Positions 23,948 to 33,013 of a stretch of 34,722 nucleotides of DNA are shown in pieces. The DNA comes from Bacteroides sp. (GTDB taxonomy: Bacteria > Bacteroidota > Bacteroidia > Bacteroidales > Muribaculaceae). The number at the start of each line of letters is the position of its first letter. Within the stretch, counting starts at the first letter, position 1. Both the position numbers and the translations under genes were made by a program. The notes under the pieces are model-generated. The model was not told the DNA's origin. It worked only from the letters and a program-made list of their open reading frames with translations, and searched no databases. Where the stretch lies: positions 1 through 34,722 of the forward strand of contig JAMPEM010000020.1 of the NCBI GenBank assembly GCA_023665145.1, given 5' to 3'.

Positions 23948-25069
23948 ATGATGACACACAAAAGATTAAGCAATCAAGATACTCAGACTACAACGATTTG
24001 TGCTCCCAATACTTTGGAGCATACGGATAAATGGCTTGTCTCACTTGCAGCAATGGCATTTATAGCAATAATATGTGCGTTGACATTCCGCACCGACGCT
24101 TGCACAAGAGTAGTTTATCAAGGCAACGATTCACTCTATATTATAGGAAGGTCACTGGATTGGCGTACACCTATCCCGACAAATCTGTATGTCTATCCCA
24201 GGGGCATGCACAAGATGGGGAACAATAAACCCGGCAGTGTGGAATGGACCTCCAAATATGGAGCCGTCTATGCCGTCAGTTATGATGGTGGTGTCACCGA
24301 AGGTATGAATGAAGTTGGTCTCTCCGTTAACGGTCTCTTCTGCAAAGGTACTGTATATGATAATGATGACACCCGGAATCGTCCTCCGATGTCGTTGGCA
24401 ATGTTCCCGGCCTGGTTGTTGGATTTATGCGCCACAACGCAAGAATGTTGCGACCTTTTGGAACGTCACGACTTCAATATTGGAGGATCTACATTTGATG
24501 GTGGCACCGTATCAGCTCTCCATTGGGGTATTACAGATTCTTCCGGTGACAGTGCTATTGTAGAGTTTGATAATGGTGTTATCAAAATCCATCGCGGTAA
24601 AGATCTTGTGGCCATGACCAACGACCCTCAATGGGAAGCAATGTCTGCAATTATAGATTATTGGGATAAAAAGGGTGGACAACACACACTTCCGGGTACT
24701 GTTAGTTCTCCCGACAGATGCACAAGAGCACATTATTTCATCACTCATGTGGATAAGACCGGGGATGCTCATATAGGTGCATCAATCACTCGTTCTGTAG
24801 TGGAAAATGCTTCTGTGCCCTATTTATATTCAGTGCAGGGTGAGCCTAATCTCTCCTCCACTCAATGGCGTTCACTGAGCAATCTTCGTGATAAATTGTA
24901 TTATTTCGATGTTGTTACCAATGATGGTCTATTCTACATAGATCTCAAAAAATGCGATCTGCGCGAAGGGAAATCTGTGATGAAACTTGATGTCAGCAAG
25001 AGTTCTGAATATGTAGGTGAAGCCAATAAACACCTCTTTAAGACAGCACCATTTACCCCTATGTATTAA
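23948..25069 (+). CDS. Choloylglycine hydrolase family protein (bile salt hydrolase / penicillin V acylase type)
   Basis: N-terminal nucleophile hydrolase of linear amides, such as conjugated bile salts or penicillin V. From ATG 23948 it has 373 residues: a basic N-terminus, a hydrophobic export segment, then TDAC, where cutting after Ala exposes Cys52 as the N-terminal nucleophile. Family residues follow at the expected spacing: Arg and Asp in GRSLD (17 and 20 when the Cys is 1), a HWGITDSSGDSAI region, and DRCTRA holding the conserved Arg. The frame also opens at GTG 23897; the later start gives a usual signal peptide. It is convergent with lgt. Whether bile salts, penicillins or acyl-homoserine lactones are the substrate cannot be read from the sequence. 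Confidence 0.87.
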   Translation: MMTHKRLSNQDTQTTTICAPNTLEHTDKWLVSLAAMAFIAIICALTFRTDACTRVVYQGNDSLYIIGRSLDWRTPIPTNLYVYPRGMHKMGNNKPGSVEWTSKYGAVYAVSYDGGVTEGMNEVGLSVNGLFCKGTVYDNDDTRNRPPMSLAMFPAWLLDLCATTQECCDLLERHDFNIGGSTFDGGTVSALHWGITDSSGDSAIVEFDNGVIKIHRGKDLVAMTNDPQWEAMSAIIDYWDKKGGQHTLPGTVSSPDRCTRAHYFITHVDKTGDAHIGASITRSVVENASVPYLYSVQGEPNLSSTQWRSLSNLRDKLYYFDVVTNDGLFYIDLKKCDLREGKSVMKLDVSKSSEYVGEANKHLFKTAPFTPMY

Positions 25070-25092
25070 AATATAAAAACGGGTATTATTTC

Positions 25093-25950
25093 TTACCTTT
25101 TTTTTCCGGAATTGAGTTCTTCCTCAAATTGATTGGGGAAGGACCATTTTTGTCTTGGGCGGCATAGTGAGTAAATAACAAGTCCGATACCCAGCAGAAT
25201 AAACGGAATGGACAATAATTGACCCATATTAATGCCGTAATGTTCTATCATTTCATATTCCGAAACCACCTGGACATTCTTGACATACTCAATCAAGAAA
25301 CGTGGAAGGAAGATACCGATAAAAAAGATGCCGGTGATAAGCCAAGGGCGTTCTTCAGCGTTCTTTTTCCAGTACATCCACATCAGAACGAAGAAAAGTA
25401 GCAAATAGCAACCGGCTTCATATATCTGAGTGGGGTGAGCAGGGACAGTCTCGCCATTGCGGATAAACACAAAACCCCAGGGAAGATCTGTCGGGCCGCC
25501 ATAAATCTCACTGTTCATCAGATTCCCCAGACGTATAAGGCACGCTACAAGAGCAATCGGTATTACAAGCTTGTCAAATGTCCAGGATGCCGGTTTTTTT
25601 GTGACACACCATGAGAAAATATATACAGCTATGATATTGGCAATCGTACCACCGTGGCTTGCCAATCCTCCATTCCAAATCTTAAGAATTTCGGCAGGAT
25701 GCTGAGAATAATAATCCCATTCATAGAAAAATACATGCCCGAGTCTTGAACCTACTACAGTGGCAATCAGAACGTATGCGAGAAGAATACCAAGCCATTT
25801 TTCCGGTGCACCCTCATGTTTGAACATCTTCGCAACGATATTGTATCCTATTATAAATCCGACGGCAAAGGCTAACCCATACCATCTCACTGTCAATGGA
25901 CCAAACGATATAATTTCGGGACTTGCGTTCCAATAAATGGCTTCGAGCAT
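25093..25950 (-). CDS. lgt: Prolipoprotein diacylglyceryl transferase
   Basis: Inner-membrane enzyme that attaches diacylglycerol to the lipobox Cys of prolipoproteins, the first step for the lipoproteins in this window (386-991, 7118-7987, 10088-10609, SusD). 285 residues with about seven membrane segments. It shows the family signatures HGG (99-101) and RLGNLMNSE (140-148), matching the catalytic RxGNxxNxE region, plus an N-terminal VRWYGLAF. The terminator of ackA lies 24 nt upstream of its start, so lgt probably has its own promoter; I found no clear one in the short gap. Confidence 0.95.
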   Translation of the reverse strand: MLEAIYWNASPEIISFGPLTVRWYGLAFAVGFIIGYNIVAKMFKHEGAPEKWLGILLAYVLIATVVGSRLGHVFFYEWDYYSQHPAEILKIWNGGLASHGGTIANIIAVYIFSWCVTKKPASWTFDKLVIPIALVACLIRLGNLMNSEIYGGPTDLPWGFVFIRNGETVPAHPTQIYEAGCYLLLFFVLMWMYWKKNAEERPWLITGIFFIGIFLPRFLIEYVKNVQVVSEYEMIEHYGINMGQLLSIPFILLGIGLVIYSLCRPRQKWSFPNQFEEELNSGKKR

Positions 25951-25974
25951 GATGTTTATTGATTTTTATACCGA

Positions 25975-26004
25975 CGCCACGTTTCCTTAATGAGAAACGT
26001 GGCG
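25975..26004 (-). terminator. Rho-independent terminator of ackA
   Basis: CGCCACGTTTC (25975-25985) pairs perfectly with GAAACGTGGCG (25994-26004). On the minus strand it follows the ackA stop by 16 nt. Confidence 0.8.
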
Positions 26005-26020
26005 CTGATTCGTCTATAGA

Positions 26021-27220
26021 TTATAATTCAGATACGATAGCTGCGGTGTCTTGTGCTATGACAAGTTCTTCGTCTGTAGGAATTACCACTACCTTTATCT
26101 TGGAGTCCGGAGCGGAAATAAGGACTTCCTTGCCACGGCTCTTATTAGCTTCAGCATCGAACGTTACACCAAGATATTCCAGTTTCTTGCAGATGAATTC
26201 GCGAGTGCCAAGTTGGTTTTCGCCTACACCTCCGGTGAAGACTATTATGTCAGCACCTCCAAGCACTGCAGTGTATGCTCCGATGTATTTGAGGATTCGA
26301 TATTCATACATGTCAAGTGCAAGCTTTGCTCTTTCATCCCCTTTGGCGATGGCATCTTCGATATCGCGCATATCGCTTGAAATCTCTGATACTCCCGCTA
26401 CACCGCTTCTCTTGTTAATAAGATTGGAAAGACCGTCGGCATCCAATCCCTCGCACTTCATGATGTAGGTGAGCGCACCCGGATCCACATCTCCGCAGCG
26501 AGTCCCCATCATAAGACCCTCAGTAGGTGTCAGACCCATTGAGGTGTCTACACATTTGCCGTCTTCGATGGCTGCTATGCTGCCACCGTTGCCGATATGG
26601 CAAGTTATGATGCGTTGTTTCTCGTAGGGAACACCAAGGAATTCACAAGCACGTTTTGAAACATAACGATGACTGGTGCCGTGGAAGCCGTAGCGACGCA
26701 CTCCATATTTGGTATATGTCTCATAGGGGAGTGCATACATATAGGCCTTTGCAGGCATGGTCTGATGAAAAGCTGTGTCAAATACCGCAACTTGTGGTTT
26801 GCCGGGCATGATTTCATCGATAGCTTCGATACCGGTCATGTTGGCGGGGTTGTGAAGTGGTGCTACTGTGTAGCACTCTTTAATCTTCTCTTTCACCTCA
26901 TCGGTGATAAGCATTGACTTATTGAAGGCTTCCATTCCGTGTACGACACGATGGCCTACTGCATCAATCTCATCAAACGATTTGATTACACCCTCTTTGG
27001 GGTCGGTGAGCACTTTGAGTACATTCTTAACAGCTTCTTTAGCGTCCGGCATCTCAACAGTTATTACCTCTTTTGAGCCATCAGGACGTTTGAATTTCAA
27101 AAATGAGTCGGGGAGACCAATCTTTTCCACTCCACCCTCTGCAAGAACTTCTTTGCTCTCTGAATCAATCAGCTTATATTTCACTGAACTGCTGCCGCAG
27201 TTGAGCACTAATATTTTCAT
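26021..27220 (-). CDS. ackA: Acetate kinase
   Basis: Converts acetyl phosphate and ADP to acetate and ATP; with Pta it makes the main ATP-yielding acetate branch of fermentation. 399 residues, the usual length. Motifs: LVLNCGSSSVKY (4-15, phosphate-binding), VFDTAFHQTMP, YGFHGTSHRYV, MGTRCGDVDPG, and VFTGGVGEN near the C-terminus (adenosine and phosphate sites). It is the second gene of a pta-ackA operon, 77 nt downstream of pta, with a hairpin between them at 27249-27276 and a terminator at 25975-26004. Confidence 0.96.
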   Translation of the reverse strand: MKILVLNCGSSSVKYKLIDSESKEVLAEGGVEKIGLPDSFLKFKRPDGSKEVITVEMPDAKEAVKNVLKVLTDPKEGVIKSFDEIDAVGHRVVHGMEAFNKSMLITDEVKEKIKECYTVAPLHNPANMTGIEAIDEIMPGKPQVAVFDTAFHQTMPAKAYMYALPYETYTKYGVRRYGFHGTSHRYVSKRACEFLGVPYEKQRIITCHIGNGGSIAAIEDGKCVDTSMGLTPTEGLMMGTRCGDVDPGALTYIMKCEGLDADGLSNLINKRSGVAGVSEISSDMRDIEDAIAKGDERAKLALDMYEYRILKYIGAYTAVLGGADIIVFTGGVGENQLGTREFICKKLEYLGVTFDAEANKSRGKEVLISAPDSKIKVVVIPTDEELVIAQDTAAIVSEL

Positions 27221-27248
27221 TTTATAATTAGATTTTATATTGTAACAG

Positions 27249-27276
27249 TTAAATTGCTGCCACTTGGCAAATTTAA
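27249..27276 (-). promoter_or_regulatory. Intercistronic hairpin between pta and ackA
   Basis: TTAAATT and TGCCA pair with TGGCA and AATTTAA (12 bp with a 2-nt bulge). There is no T-run on the minus strand, so it is more likely an mRNA-stabilising or processing element than a terminator. Confidence 0.4.
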
Positions 27277-27297
27277 TTAGTCCGGGAGTCGGGGTTA

Positions 27298-28311
27298 TCA
27301 GAGACCCTTTTCTCCAATTGCTTGATTACATGTCACAATGATAGTATTGACAATGTCATCAACAGTTGCACCGCGGGAAAGGTCGTTTACAGGAGCGGCA
27401 AGGCCTTGAAGAATAGGGCCTACGGCACCTGCACCGGAAAGACGTTGTATGAGCTTGTATGCGATATTGCCTACTTCAAGCGAGGGGAATACAAGAGTGT
27501 TGGCATGTCCGGCTACAGGGCTTCCTGGAGCTTTCTTGGCAGCAATAGCCGGAACAATGGCTGCATCACTCTGAAGCTCACCGTCAACTTTGAGTTCAGG
27601 GTCTTTGAGATGTACAAGATGAGCAGCTTCACGGACAAGGTCTACGCGTTCATGCTCGGCACTTCCCTTGGTAGAGAATGAAAGCATTGCGACAACGGGG
27701 TCAAGACCTGCAATGTTTTTAGTTGTTTTGGCTGTAGAGACAGCGATTTCAGCTAGTTCCTCAGCTGTGGGAGCCGGGACAACAGCGCAGTCTGCAAGCA
27801 CGAGCATGTTGTCTTCGCCGTAAGGACAGTTGGGAGGAAGAAGCATGATAAATGCTCCTGATACGACTGAGATGCCGGGTTTTGTTTTGAGTACTTGGAA
27901 AGCGGCTCTTAGCACATGAGATGTGGGGCTAAGCGCTCCGGCTACCATACAATCGGCATCTCCGCGTTTGATCATCAAGCATCCAAGGTAAAGGGGATTC
28001 TTTACAACTTCGCGAGCTTTGGCAAGAGTCATACCTTTCTTTGCACGGAGCTCGGCAAACAGTTCAGCGTATGGCTCGGTGAATGTTATATCTTCCGGGT
28101 CGTAGATTGTAGCTTTTGAGATGTTGGTAAGGCCAAGGTCGAAGGCTGCTGTCTCGATTTCATGGCGATTGCCGATGAATATCACTTCCGCTATGCCATC
28201 GGCAAGCACTCGGTCAGCTGCTTGCAAGGTGCGGGGTTCTGTTGATTCGGGGAGGACGAGTTTTTGCTTGTGTTGCACAGCCTTGGCTGTGAGTCTTTCA
28301 AATAGTGTCAT
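27298..28311 (-). CDS. pta: Phosphate acetyltransferase
   Basis: Transfers acetyl from acetyl-CoA to phosphate, making acetyl phosphate for AckA. 337 residues, so this is the short catalytic form without the N-terminal DRTGG-type regulatory domain of the long enterobacterial form. Typical segments: [15 protein letters not shown] near the N-terminus, [31 protein letters not shown], and [21 protein letters not shown] near the end (PTA_PTB fold). First gene of pta-ackA. The strong hairpin at 28435-28473 upstream separates it from ispF, so its promoter should lie between 28312 and 28434; I found no convincing match there. Confidence 0.95.
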   Translation of the reverse strand: MTLFERLTAKAVQHKQKLVLPESTEPRTLQAADRVLADGIAEVIFIGNRHEIETAAFDLGLTNISKATIYDPEDITFTEPYAELFAELRAKKGMTLAKAREVVKNPLYLGCLMIKRGDADCMVAGALSPTSHVLRAAFQVLKTKPGISVVSGAFIMLLPPNCPYGEDNMLVLADCAVVPAPTAEELAEIAVSTAKTTKNIAGLDPVVAMLSFSTKGSAEHERVDLVREAAHLVHLKDPELKVDGELQSDAAIVPAIAAKKAPGSPVAGHANTLVFPSLEVGNIAYKLIQRLSGAGAVGPILQGLAAPVNDLSRGATVDDIVNTIIVTCNQAIGEKGL

Positions 28312-28434
28312 ATATTTAAGGGTATCAGTAATTTTTCTTACTTATAACTGTGATTTTCGACTTGAGGTCAGTTGGGTTTAGAAAGTTGATATGCCTTTTA
28401 ATCTTTTTGCCAAAAATCAATACGCGAAATTACA

Positions 28435-28473
28435 AAAAAAATCTGATTTCTTTTAATAAAATCAGATTTTTTT
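28435..28473 (-). terminator. Rho-independent terminator of ispF
   Basis: A core stem ATCTGATTT/AAATCAGAT, extended by an A-run pairing with a T-run (15 bp in all), with a 9-nt loop. It directly follows the ispF stop on the minus strand and ends in eight Ts. Confidence 0.85.
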
Positions 28474-28481
28474 GTATTGAA

Positions 28482-28973
28482 TTAGGTCAGAGAGTTTCGA
28501 TAGATGAGTGCAACAGCTGATGCCGCTATACCTTCTTCTCTCCCGGTGAACCCCAACTTTTCAGTGGTCGTGGCTTTGATGCTTACTTCCGTCGGGTTAA
28601 TTTTCATTACTTGTGCAAGAAGATTTTGCATTTTGGGAATATGAGGATTTATTTTAGGTTGTTCTGCCATTATTGTTATATCAACATTTCCAATTTCAAA
28701 CCCTTGCAGTCGGATGAGTGTACAGACTTCTGCAAGAAGTCGTTTGCTGTCAGCATCCTTGTATTTCGGGTCTTTGTCCGGGAAATGATAACCTATGTCG
28801 CGAAGGTTGGCAGCACCTAAAATAGCATCGCATAGGGCATGAATTGCTACATCGGCATCGCTGTGTCCGAGTAATCCGAGTGTGTGATCCAGTTTTATTC
28901 CACACAGCCACAATTCACGCTCAGGGACGAGACGGTGGACATCATATCCATATCCTATTTTGAATGGGCACAT
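28482..28973 (-). CDS. ispF: 2-C-methyl-D-erythritol 2,4-cyclodiphosphate synthase
   Basis: MEP-pathway enzyme that cyclises CDP-ME 2-phosphate to MEcPP, releasing CMP. 163 residues, the normal size for the trimeric enzyme. Metal ligands Asp11 and His13 are in GYDVHR and His45 in AIHAL; LLGHSDADV (34-42) and TTTEKLGFTGREEG near the end are family signatures. It starts 17 nt after porV and is followed by a terminator, so the two genes are probably co-transcribed. Its product supports the polyprenyl synthetase at 1028-1996. Confidence 0.96.
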   Translation of the reverse strand: MCPFKIGYGYDVHRLVPERELWLCGIKLDHTLGLLGHSDADVAIHALCDAILGAANLRDIGYHFPDKDPKYKDADSKRLLAEVCTLIRLQGFEIGNVDITIMAEQPKINPHIPKMQNLLAQVMKINPTEVSIKATTTEKLGFTGREEGIAASAVALIYRNSLT

Positions 28974-28990
28974 ATTGTTAAAAAAAACTC

Positions 28991-30214
28991 TTAGCGTCTT
29001 CTTTTGCCTATAAGGTCTTTAAGACCATCCATGTCAAATGTGAGAGTGAATCTCATTGTCTGGTCGAGAGGAGAACTTTGAGCAGTTGCAAGCATATATG
29101 AGGCGTCGAGTCTTACAACATTTAGAGAAAATCCGGCACCGAATCCGAAATATGAACGTCCACCCTTAGTGGCATTCTCATAATTGTATCCCATACGTAG
29201 GAAAAATTGCTGATTATAAGCATATTCGGCACCGAGTGACCATGTGATTTCTTTAAGCTCCTCTTTAAGACCACCGGGGGCATCGCTGAATGATTTAAAG
29301 ATACCGGTGATAGGTGACATTGAATTCCATTTATCAAGGGCTTCTTGATAAGCTTCTTCTCCTTCCACAGTGCCAATCTCGAAATCTTTTCTACGCGGTT
29401 TTGTCGGGACAAGAAGTTTATTCAGGTCAAGTCCGAAGGCTAATGTGTGATAATCTGCCAAAGGGAACATGAAGCTTGTACCGATTCGAAGATTGGTAGG
29501 GAGGAATGCGTTGTTGGCACCATGGTCGTAGCTGACTTTGGAGCCGATGTTGGAGATGTTGAATCCCCAAGCGAATTGACATTCATTTCTTCCCACCATG
29601 GGGTATGTGACATAATAACCGGAAATATCAGCAGAGAAGGCTGAAGCTGCGGTATTGGTGTCACCGGAATAGGAATCTTCATAAGAGAGGTCGGAGAGGA
29701 TATATCTGATTACCACACCCATAGAGAATTTATCTGAGAGCTTGCGTGAATAACCAAGGTCAATTGCAAACTCGTATGGATTGATTGTCTGGATGCTTCC
29801 TCCGGTCAGCTGGTCGTTTAGAGTCACTTCTCCAAGAGAGAAGTATCTTAATGAAGCTGAAATTGCTTGATTGTCGTCACTACCGATTTTGTAATAACCG
29901 GAGAGGTCGGCAAGGAAGATGTCGTTGACAATTTTTCGCAGCCATGGGGTGTAGCTTAGTGCGAGACCTCCGGAGCTGTATCCGAAAGCATATTTTGATG
30001 GATTCCAGAATTGTGAATTCATGTCAGGATCTGTAGCTGCACCGAGATTACCCATTGCTGAACCTCGGGCATCGGGAGCAATACCAAGTGTGGTGACACC
30101 TGTGTTGACGGGATTGAATTCATTATCCTTGATGTCTTCATCTGCTTTAGCCGGGATTATTCCGTATAAAATCAGTGTGAAAGCAAAAATAGTTTTTAAT
30201 GTCAGGTGCTTCAT
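28991..30214 (-). CDS. porV: Type IX secretion system outer membrane protein PorV (LptO)
   Basis: Outer-membrane FadL-like beta-barrel that takes cargo with C-terminal sorting domains from the translocon and hands it to the PorU sortase. 407 residues: signal peptide ending AKA-DED, then the PorV hallmark near the mature N-terminus (NPVNTGVTTLGIAPDARGSAMG, split here as GVTTLGIAPDARG; then FWNPSKYAFGY and LSYTPWLRKIVND). A C-terminal barrel region follows. In Porphyromonas porU is the neighbour of porV; here there is no porU, and porV sits with ispF 17 nt downstream. A terminator for sufS lies upstream at 30334-30360. It pairs functionally with the predicted cargo at 17739-19505. Confidence 0.88.
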   Translation of the reverse strand: MKHLTLKTIFAFTLILYGIIPAKADEDIKDNEFNPVNTGVTTLGIAPDARGSAMGNLGAATDPDMNSQFWNPSKYAFGYSSGGLALSYTPWLRKIVNDIFLADLSGYYKIGSDDNQAISASLRYFSLGEVTLNDQLTGGSIQTINPYEFAIDLGYSRKLSDKFSMGVVIRYILSDLSYEDSYSGDTNTAASAFSADISGYYVTYPMVGRNECQFAWGFNISNIGSKVSYDHGANNAFLPTNLRIGTSFMFPLADYHTLAFGLDLNKLLVPTKPRRKDFEIGTVEGEEAYQEALDKWNSMSPITGIFKSFSDAPGGLKEELKEITWSLGAEYAYNQQFFLRMGYNYENATKGGRSYFGFGAGFSLNVVRLDASYMLATAQSSPLDQTMRFTLTFDMDGLKDLIGKRRR

Positions 30215-30333
30215 AAGAGAAGTTACATTTATGCTTTTTTCGAGGTGATTCCTCGTAATTGTGTTATCCGTAAATAATTATTCGTGATAAATAGCTTGCG
30301 ATTTGGGAATCGCTCACTTAAATATAACTGAGA

Positions 30334-30360
30334 AGCACTTGATTTATTGTATCAAGTGCT
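30334..30360 (-). terminator. Hairpin after sufS
   Basis: AGCACTTGAT (30334-30343) and ATCAAGTGCT (30351-30360) form a perfect 10-bp stem with a 7-nt loop. On the minus strand it lies 45 nt after the sufS stop; the T-run is weak. Confidence 0.65.
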
Positions 30361-30405
30361 AAAATAATATTATGGTGAAGGCCTGAAAGATTTTTAAAAG
30401 ATGTC

Positions 30406-31620
30406 TTAAAAGAATGTGACGAGTCGTTTAAGATTGTTTATGAATTGGTCACATTCCTCTTTTGTATTGTATGCTGCAAACCCCACACGAACAGTTCCGG
30501 GAATCCCGAGTCTCTCCATAAGCGGTTGGGCGCAATGATGTCCTGTACGTACTGCTATCCCTGTTTTGTCAAGAAGGAATCCGAGATCGTATGGATGAAT
30601 GTCTGAAACGAGGAAAGATATTACAGCGGCTTTTCCGGGTGCAGTCCCAAAAATTCGCAAACCGGGAATTTCTGACATTCGGGCAGTGGTGTATTCAAGC
30701 AGTTCTTCTTCGTGACGAGCGATGTTTTCAAGACCATATTCATCTATGAAGGAGAGTGCTTTGGAGAATGCTGCGATATCAATAAAATCCGGTGTTCCGG
30801 CTTCGAATTTGAAGGGGAGGTCGGCAAATGTCGTGCCTTGAAAACTGACATGTTTAATCATTTCCCCTCCACCTTGATAGGGGGGCATTTTTTCAAGCAA
30901 TTCTTTGCGACCATACAGTATTCCCACTCCGGTCGGCCCATACATTTTGTGACTTGAAAAGGTATAAAAATCGCAATCGATATCTTTAACATCTATGCGA
31001 AGATGAGGTGAAGCTTGTGCCCCGTCGATAAGTACTTTTGCTCCGTGTTGATGAGCAATTTGTGTCATCTCTTTGACGGGATTGACCGTTCCGAGTACGT
31101 TACTTACATGAGTAAAGGCAACCATAACGGTTTTCTCGTTGAAGAGCCTGCGATACATGTCAAGATCCAGAACGCCTTGGTCGTTGATATCGACTACTCT
31201 AATTCTAATTCCCGTTCTGTCTTGAAGCAATTGCCACGGCACGATATTGGCATGATGTTCCATTACAGTTAGGATTATCTCATCGCCGGGTTTGAAAAAT
31301 GAGCCGAAGCTTGAGGCTACAAGGTTGATACCCTCAGTAGTGCCGCGTGTAAAAATTATCTCTTCTGTGTCGTTGGCGTTAATATAATCTCTGATTTGTC
31401 GGCGAGTCTTCTCTTGAAGGTCGGTAGCTTCTTGCGAGAGAGTATGTACACCGCGATGCACATTTGCTTTAGTGGTGGTATATCTGTTTACAATATCCTC
31501 CACTACACGTTGAGGGGTTTGAGAAGTGGCAGTATTGTCAAGGTAAATAAGTTGTTTATCACCTATTTTACGGTTAAGAATAGGGAATTCGTTACGTATC
31601 TTATTTATATCCAAACACAT
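30406..31620 (-). CDS. sufS: Cysteine desulfurase SufS
   Basis: PLP enzyme that takes sulfur from cysteine for Fe-S cluster assembly. 404 residues of the group II (SufS/CsdA) type: IYLDNTATSQTP near the start, TRGTTEGINLVA, EHHANIVPW, IDGAQASPH, PLP-lysine Lys225 in SSHKMYGPTG, and catalytic Cys363 in RTGHHCAQP. Last gene of sufC-sufD-sufS, 31 nt after sufD. Hairpin at 30334-30360 follows. Confidence 0.96.
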   Translation of the reverse strand: MCLDINKIRNEFPILNRKIGDKQLIYLDNTATSQTPQRVVEDIVNRYTTTKANVHRGVHTLSQEATDLQEKTRRQIRDYINANDTEEIIFTRGTTEGINLVASSFGSFFKPGDEIILTVMEHHANIVPWQLLQDRTGIRIRVVDINDQGVLDLDMYRRLFNEKTVMVAFTHVSNVLGTVNPVKEMTQIAHQHGAKVLIDGAQASPHLRIDVKDIDCDFYTFSSHKMYGPTGVGILYGRKELLEKMPPYQGGGEMIKHVSFQGTTFADLPFKFEAGTPDFIDIAAFSKALSFIDEYGLENIARHEEELLEYTTARMSEIPGLRIFGTAPGKAAVISFLVSDIHPYDLGFLLDKTGIAVRTGHHCAQPLMERLGIPGTVRVGFAAYNTKEECDQFINNLKRLVTFF

Positions 31621-31651
31621 GATTGTTTTCTGCCTTTAATAAATTTTTTTA

Positions 31652-33010
31652 CTATTTGGTACAAGCGGTAGTATCCATAGAGCAGTCGTGACATAGCATT
31701 TTAGCACCGGACAGACGTCTTTCTACAAGAGTTTTGAGTCTGTCTCTCATCACGGGTAAGCGTACACCTTCCACTACATCGGACATAAATGCCTGTTTTA
31801 AAAGTAGCTTGGCTGCATTTTCCGACAATCCGCGCGTTCTCATATAAAACAGCTGCATGGCATCAAGTTGTCCTGTGGCAGTGCCGTGTGAGCATTTAAC
31901 ATCGTCATTGTAAATCTCAAGCTGAGGTTTAGTTACCATACGTGATGTATTGTTGCCAAGCAAATTGCGATTTGATTGGTAAGCTTCAGTCATGCTTGAA
32001 TCCATGTCGACATATATTCGGCCGATAAATGAACCGCGGGATTCGTCATCAAGAGTATATTTGAAAAGTTCGTTCGACCGGCATCGCGGTACATTGTGTC
32101 TGATCAATGTGAAATTGTCGCAATGGCGTTGTTTGTCTTCAATAGCAAGTCCGAGGAGGTGCAATTCGGAATTTTCACCGTTAAGGTTGCAGTAAAATTC
32201 GTTTCTGGTATTACCGTTGAATAGTGTTATTCCATCAATAAGGACATTGCTGTCAGCCTGTTGATTAAGGTATAGAGTAGAGAGTCGGTTTGTGCGGGGA
32301 GTGGATTCTTCCATATCATAGAGGTCGAATCGTACGTTTTTTCCTGCGAAGATTTCGATTGTCTGTAGTGAAAGGAAATCTATGTCGGGGTTTTGTGTAT
32401 GGTCGCATACAAGCAGGCGTGCTTCCGCACCATCTTCGATGACGATAAGAACCCTTCTGACGGCCATAAGAGGGGCACCATTCTGAAGAATGTTTACAAG
32501 CTGAACAGGTTTTTCAAGTTTGATTCCTTTGGGGATATACATAAAGAAACCGTCTTGCACAAGGAGAGTATCCAGATTGACTAAAGGATTATTCTTGTCG
32601 GCAATTTTGCCGTAATATTTCTCCACTAATTCGGGATGATTGAGAGCGGCATTTCTGAGAGAGTCAATGATAACTCCTTGAGGTATGGAGCGTCGTGATA
32701 AATCTGTTTCGGCCCATATATCATTGAGCATCAGGAAGAGAGTGGTGGAGAGATTAGGGACATCACAATGAAACGATGCGGAGGGGTTTACGTCAATCGG
32801 CACTCGGGCAATGTTCAATCCATAGTTGGGGGCAAGGATTGCATTCAAGTCGGTTATTTCGTGATTCTCCGCTCCGAGTTTAGGAAGAACTGTGTTTTGC
32901 AAACGGTCAAAAGATTCGTTTCGCAAGGAATTGATAATGGGTGCCGAATTTGAATTGACAAGTTCGGTGTTATCTTTATAAAGGTCCAGGTATTGTCGGA
33001 TTACATTCAT
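31652..33010 (-). CDS. sufD: Fe-S cluster assembly protein SufD
   Basis: Scaffold component that binds SufB and SufC in the SufBCD complex. 452 residues; the C-terminal beta-helix part has the SufBD signature (KCSHGTATGQLD, then LFYMRTRGLSENAA), with the His of CSHG at the conserved position. The length and lack of the SufB-type N-terminal motifs point to SufD rather than SufB. It ends with a Cys-rich tail, LCHDCSMDTTACTK, similar to the short Cys motifs found at the end of Bacteroidota SufD. It starts 3 nt after sufC, so translational coupling is likely. Confidence 0.92.
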   Translation of the reverse strand: MNVIRQYLDLYKDNTELVNSNSAPIINSLRNESFDRLQNTVLPKLGAENHEITDLNAILAPNYGLNIARVPIDVNPSASFHCDVPNLSTTLFLMLNDIWAETDLSRRSIPQGVIIDSLRNAALNHPELVEKYYGKIADKNNPLVNLDTLLVQDGFFMYIPKGIKLEKPVQLVNILQNGAPLMAVRRVLIVIEDGAEARLLVCDHTQNPDIDFLSLQTIEIFAGKNVRFDLYDMEESTPRTNRLSTLYLNQQADSNVLIDGITLFNGNTRNEFYCNLNGENSELHLLGLAIEDKQRHCDNFTLIRHNVPRCRSNELFKYTLDDESRGSFIGRIYVDMDSSMTEAYQSNRNLLGNNTSRMVTKPQLEIYNDDVKCSHGTATGQLDAMQLFYMRTRGLSENAAKLLLKQAFMSDVVEGVRLPVMRDRLKTLVERRLSGAKMLCHDCSMDTTACTK

Positions 33011-33013
33011 ATT

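Noticed and set aside
25959..26468. Open frame of 169 codons on the plus strand
   Set aside because: It lies antisense inside ackA, which has all family motifs; the translation is Ser/Pro/Thr-rich without any domain.
28312..28434. Promoter of pta at TAATTTCG
   Set aside because: The -7-like box lacks an upstream TTTG partner at the right distance and overlaps the ispF terminator region.
31652..33010. Reading the SufD gene as SufB
   Set aside because: The CSHG-type region, the length and the Cys-rich tail fit SufD, and it follows sufC as SufD does.
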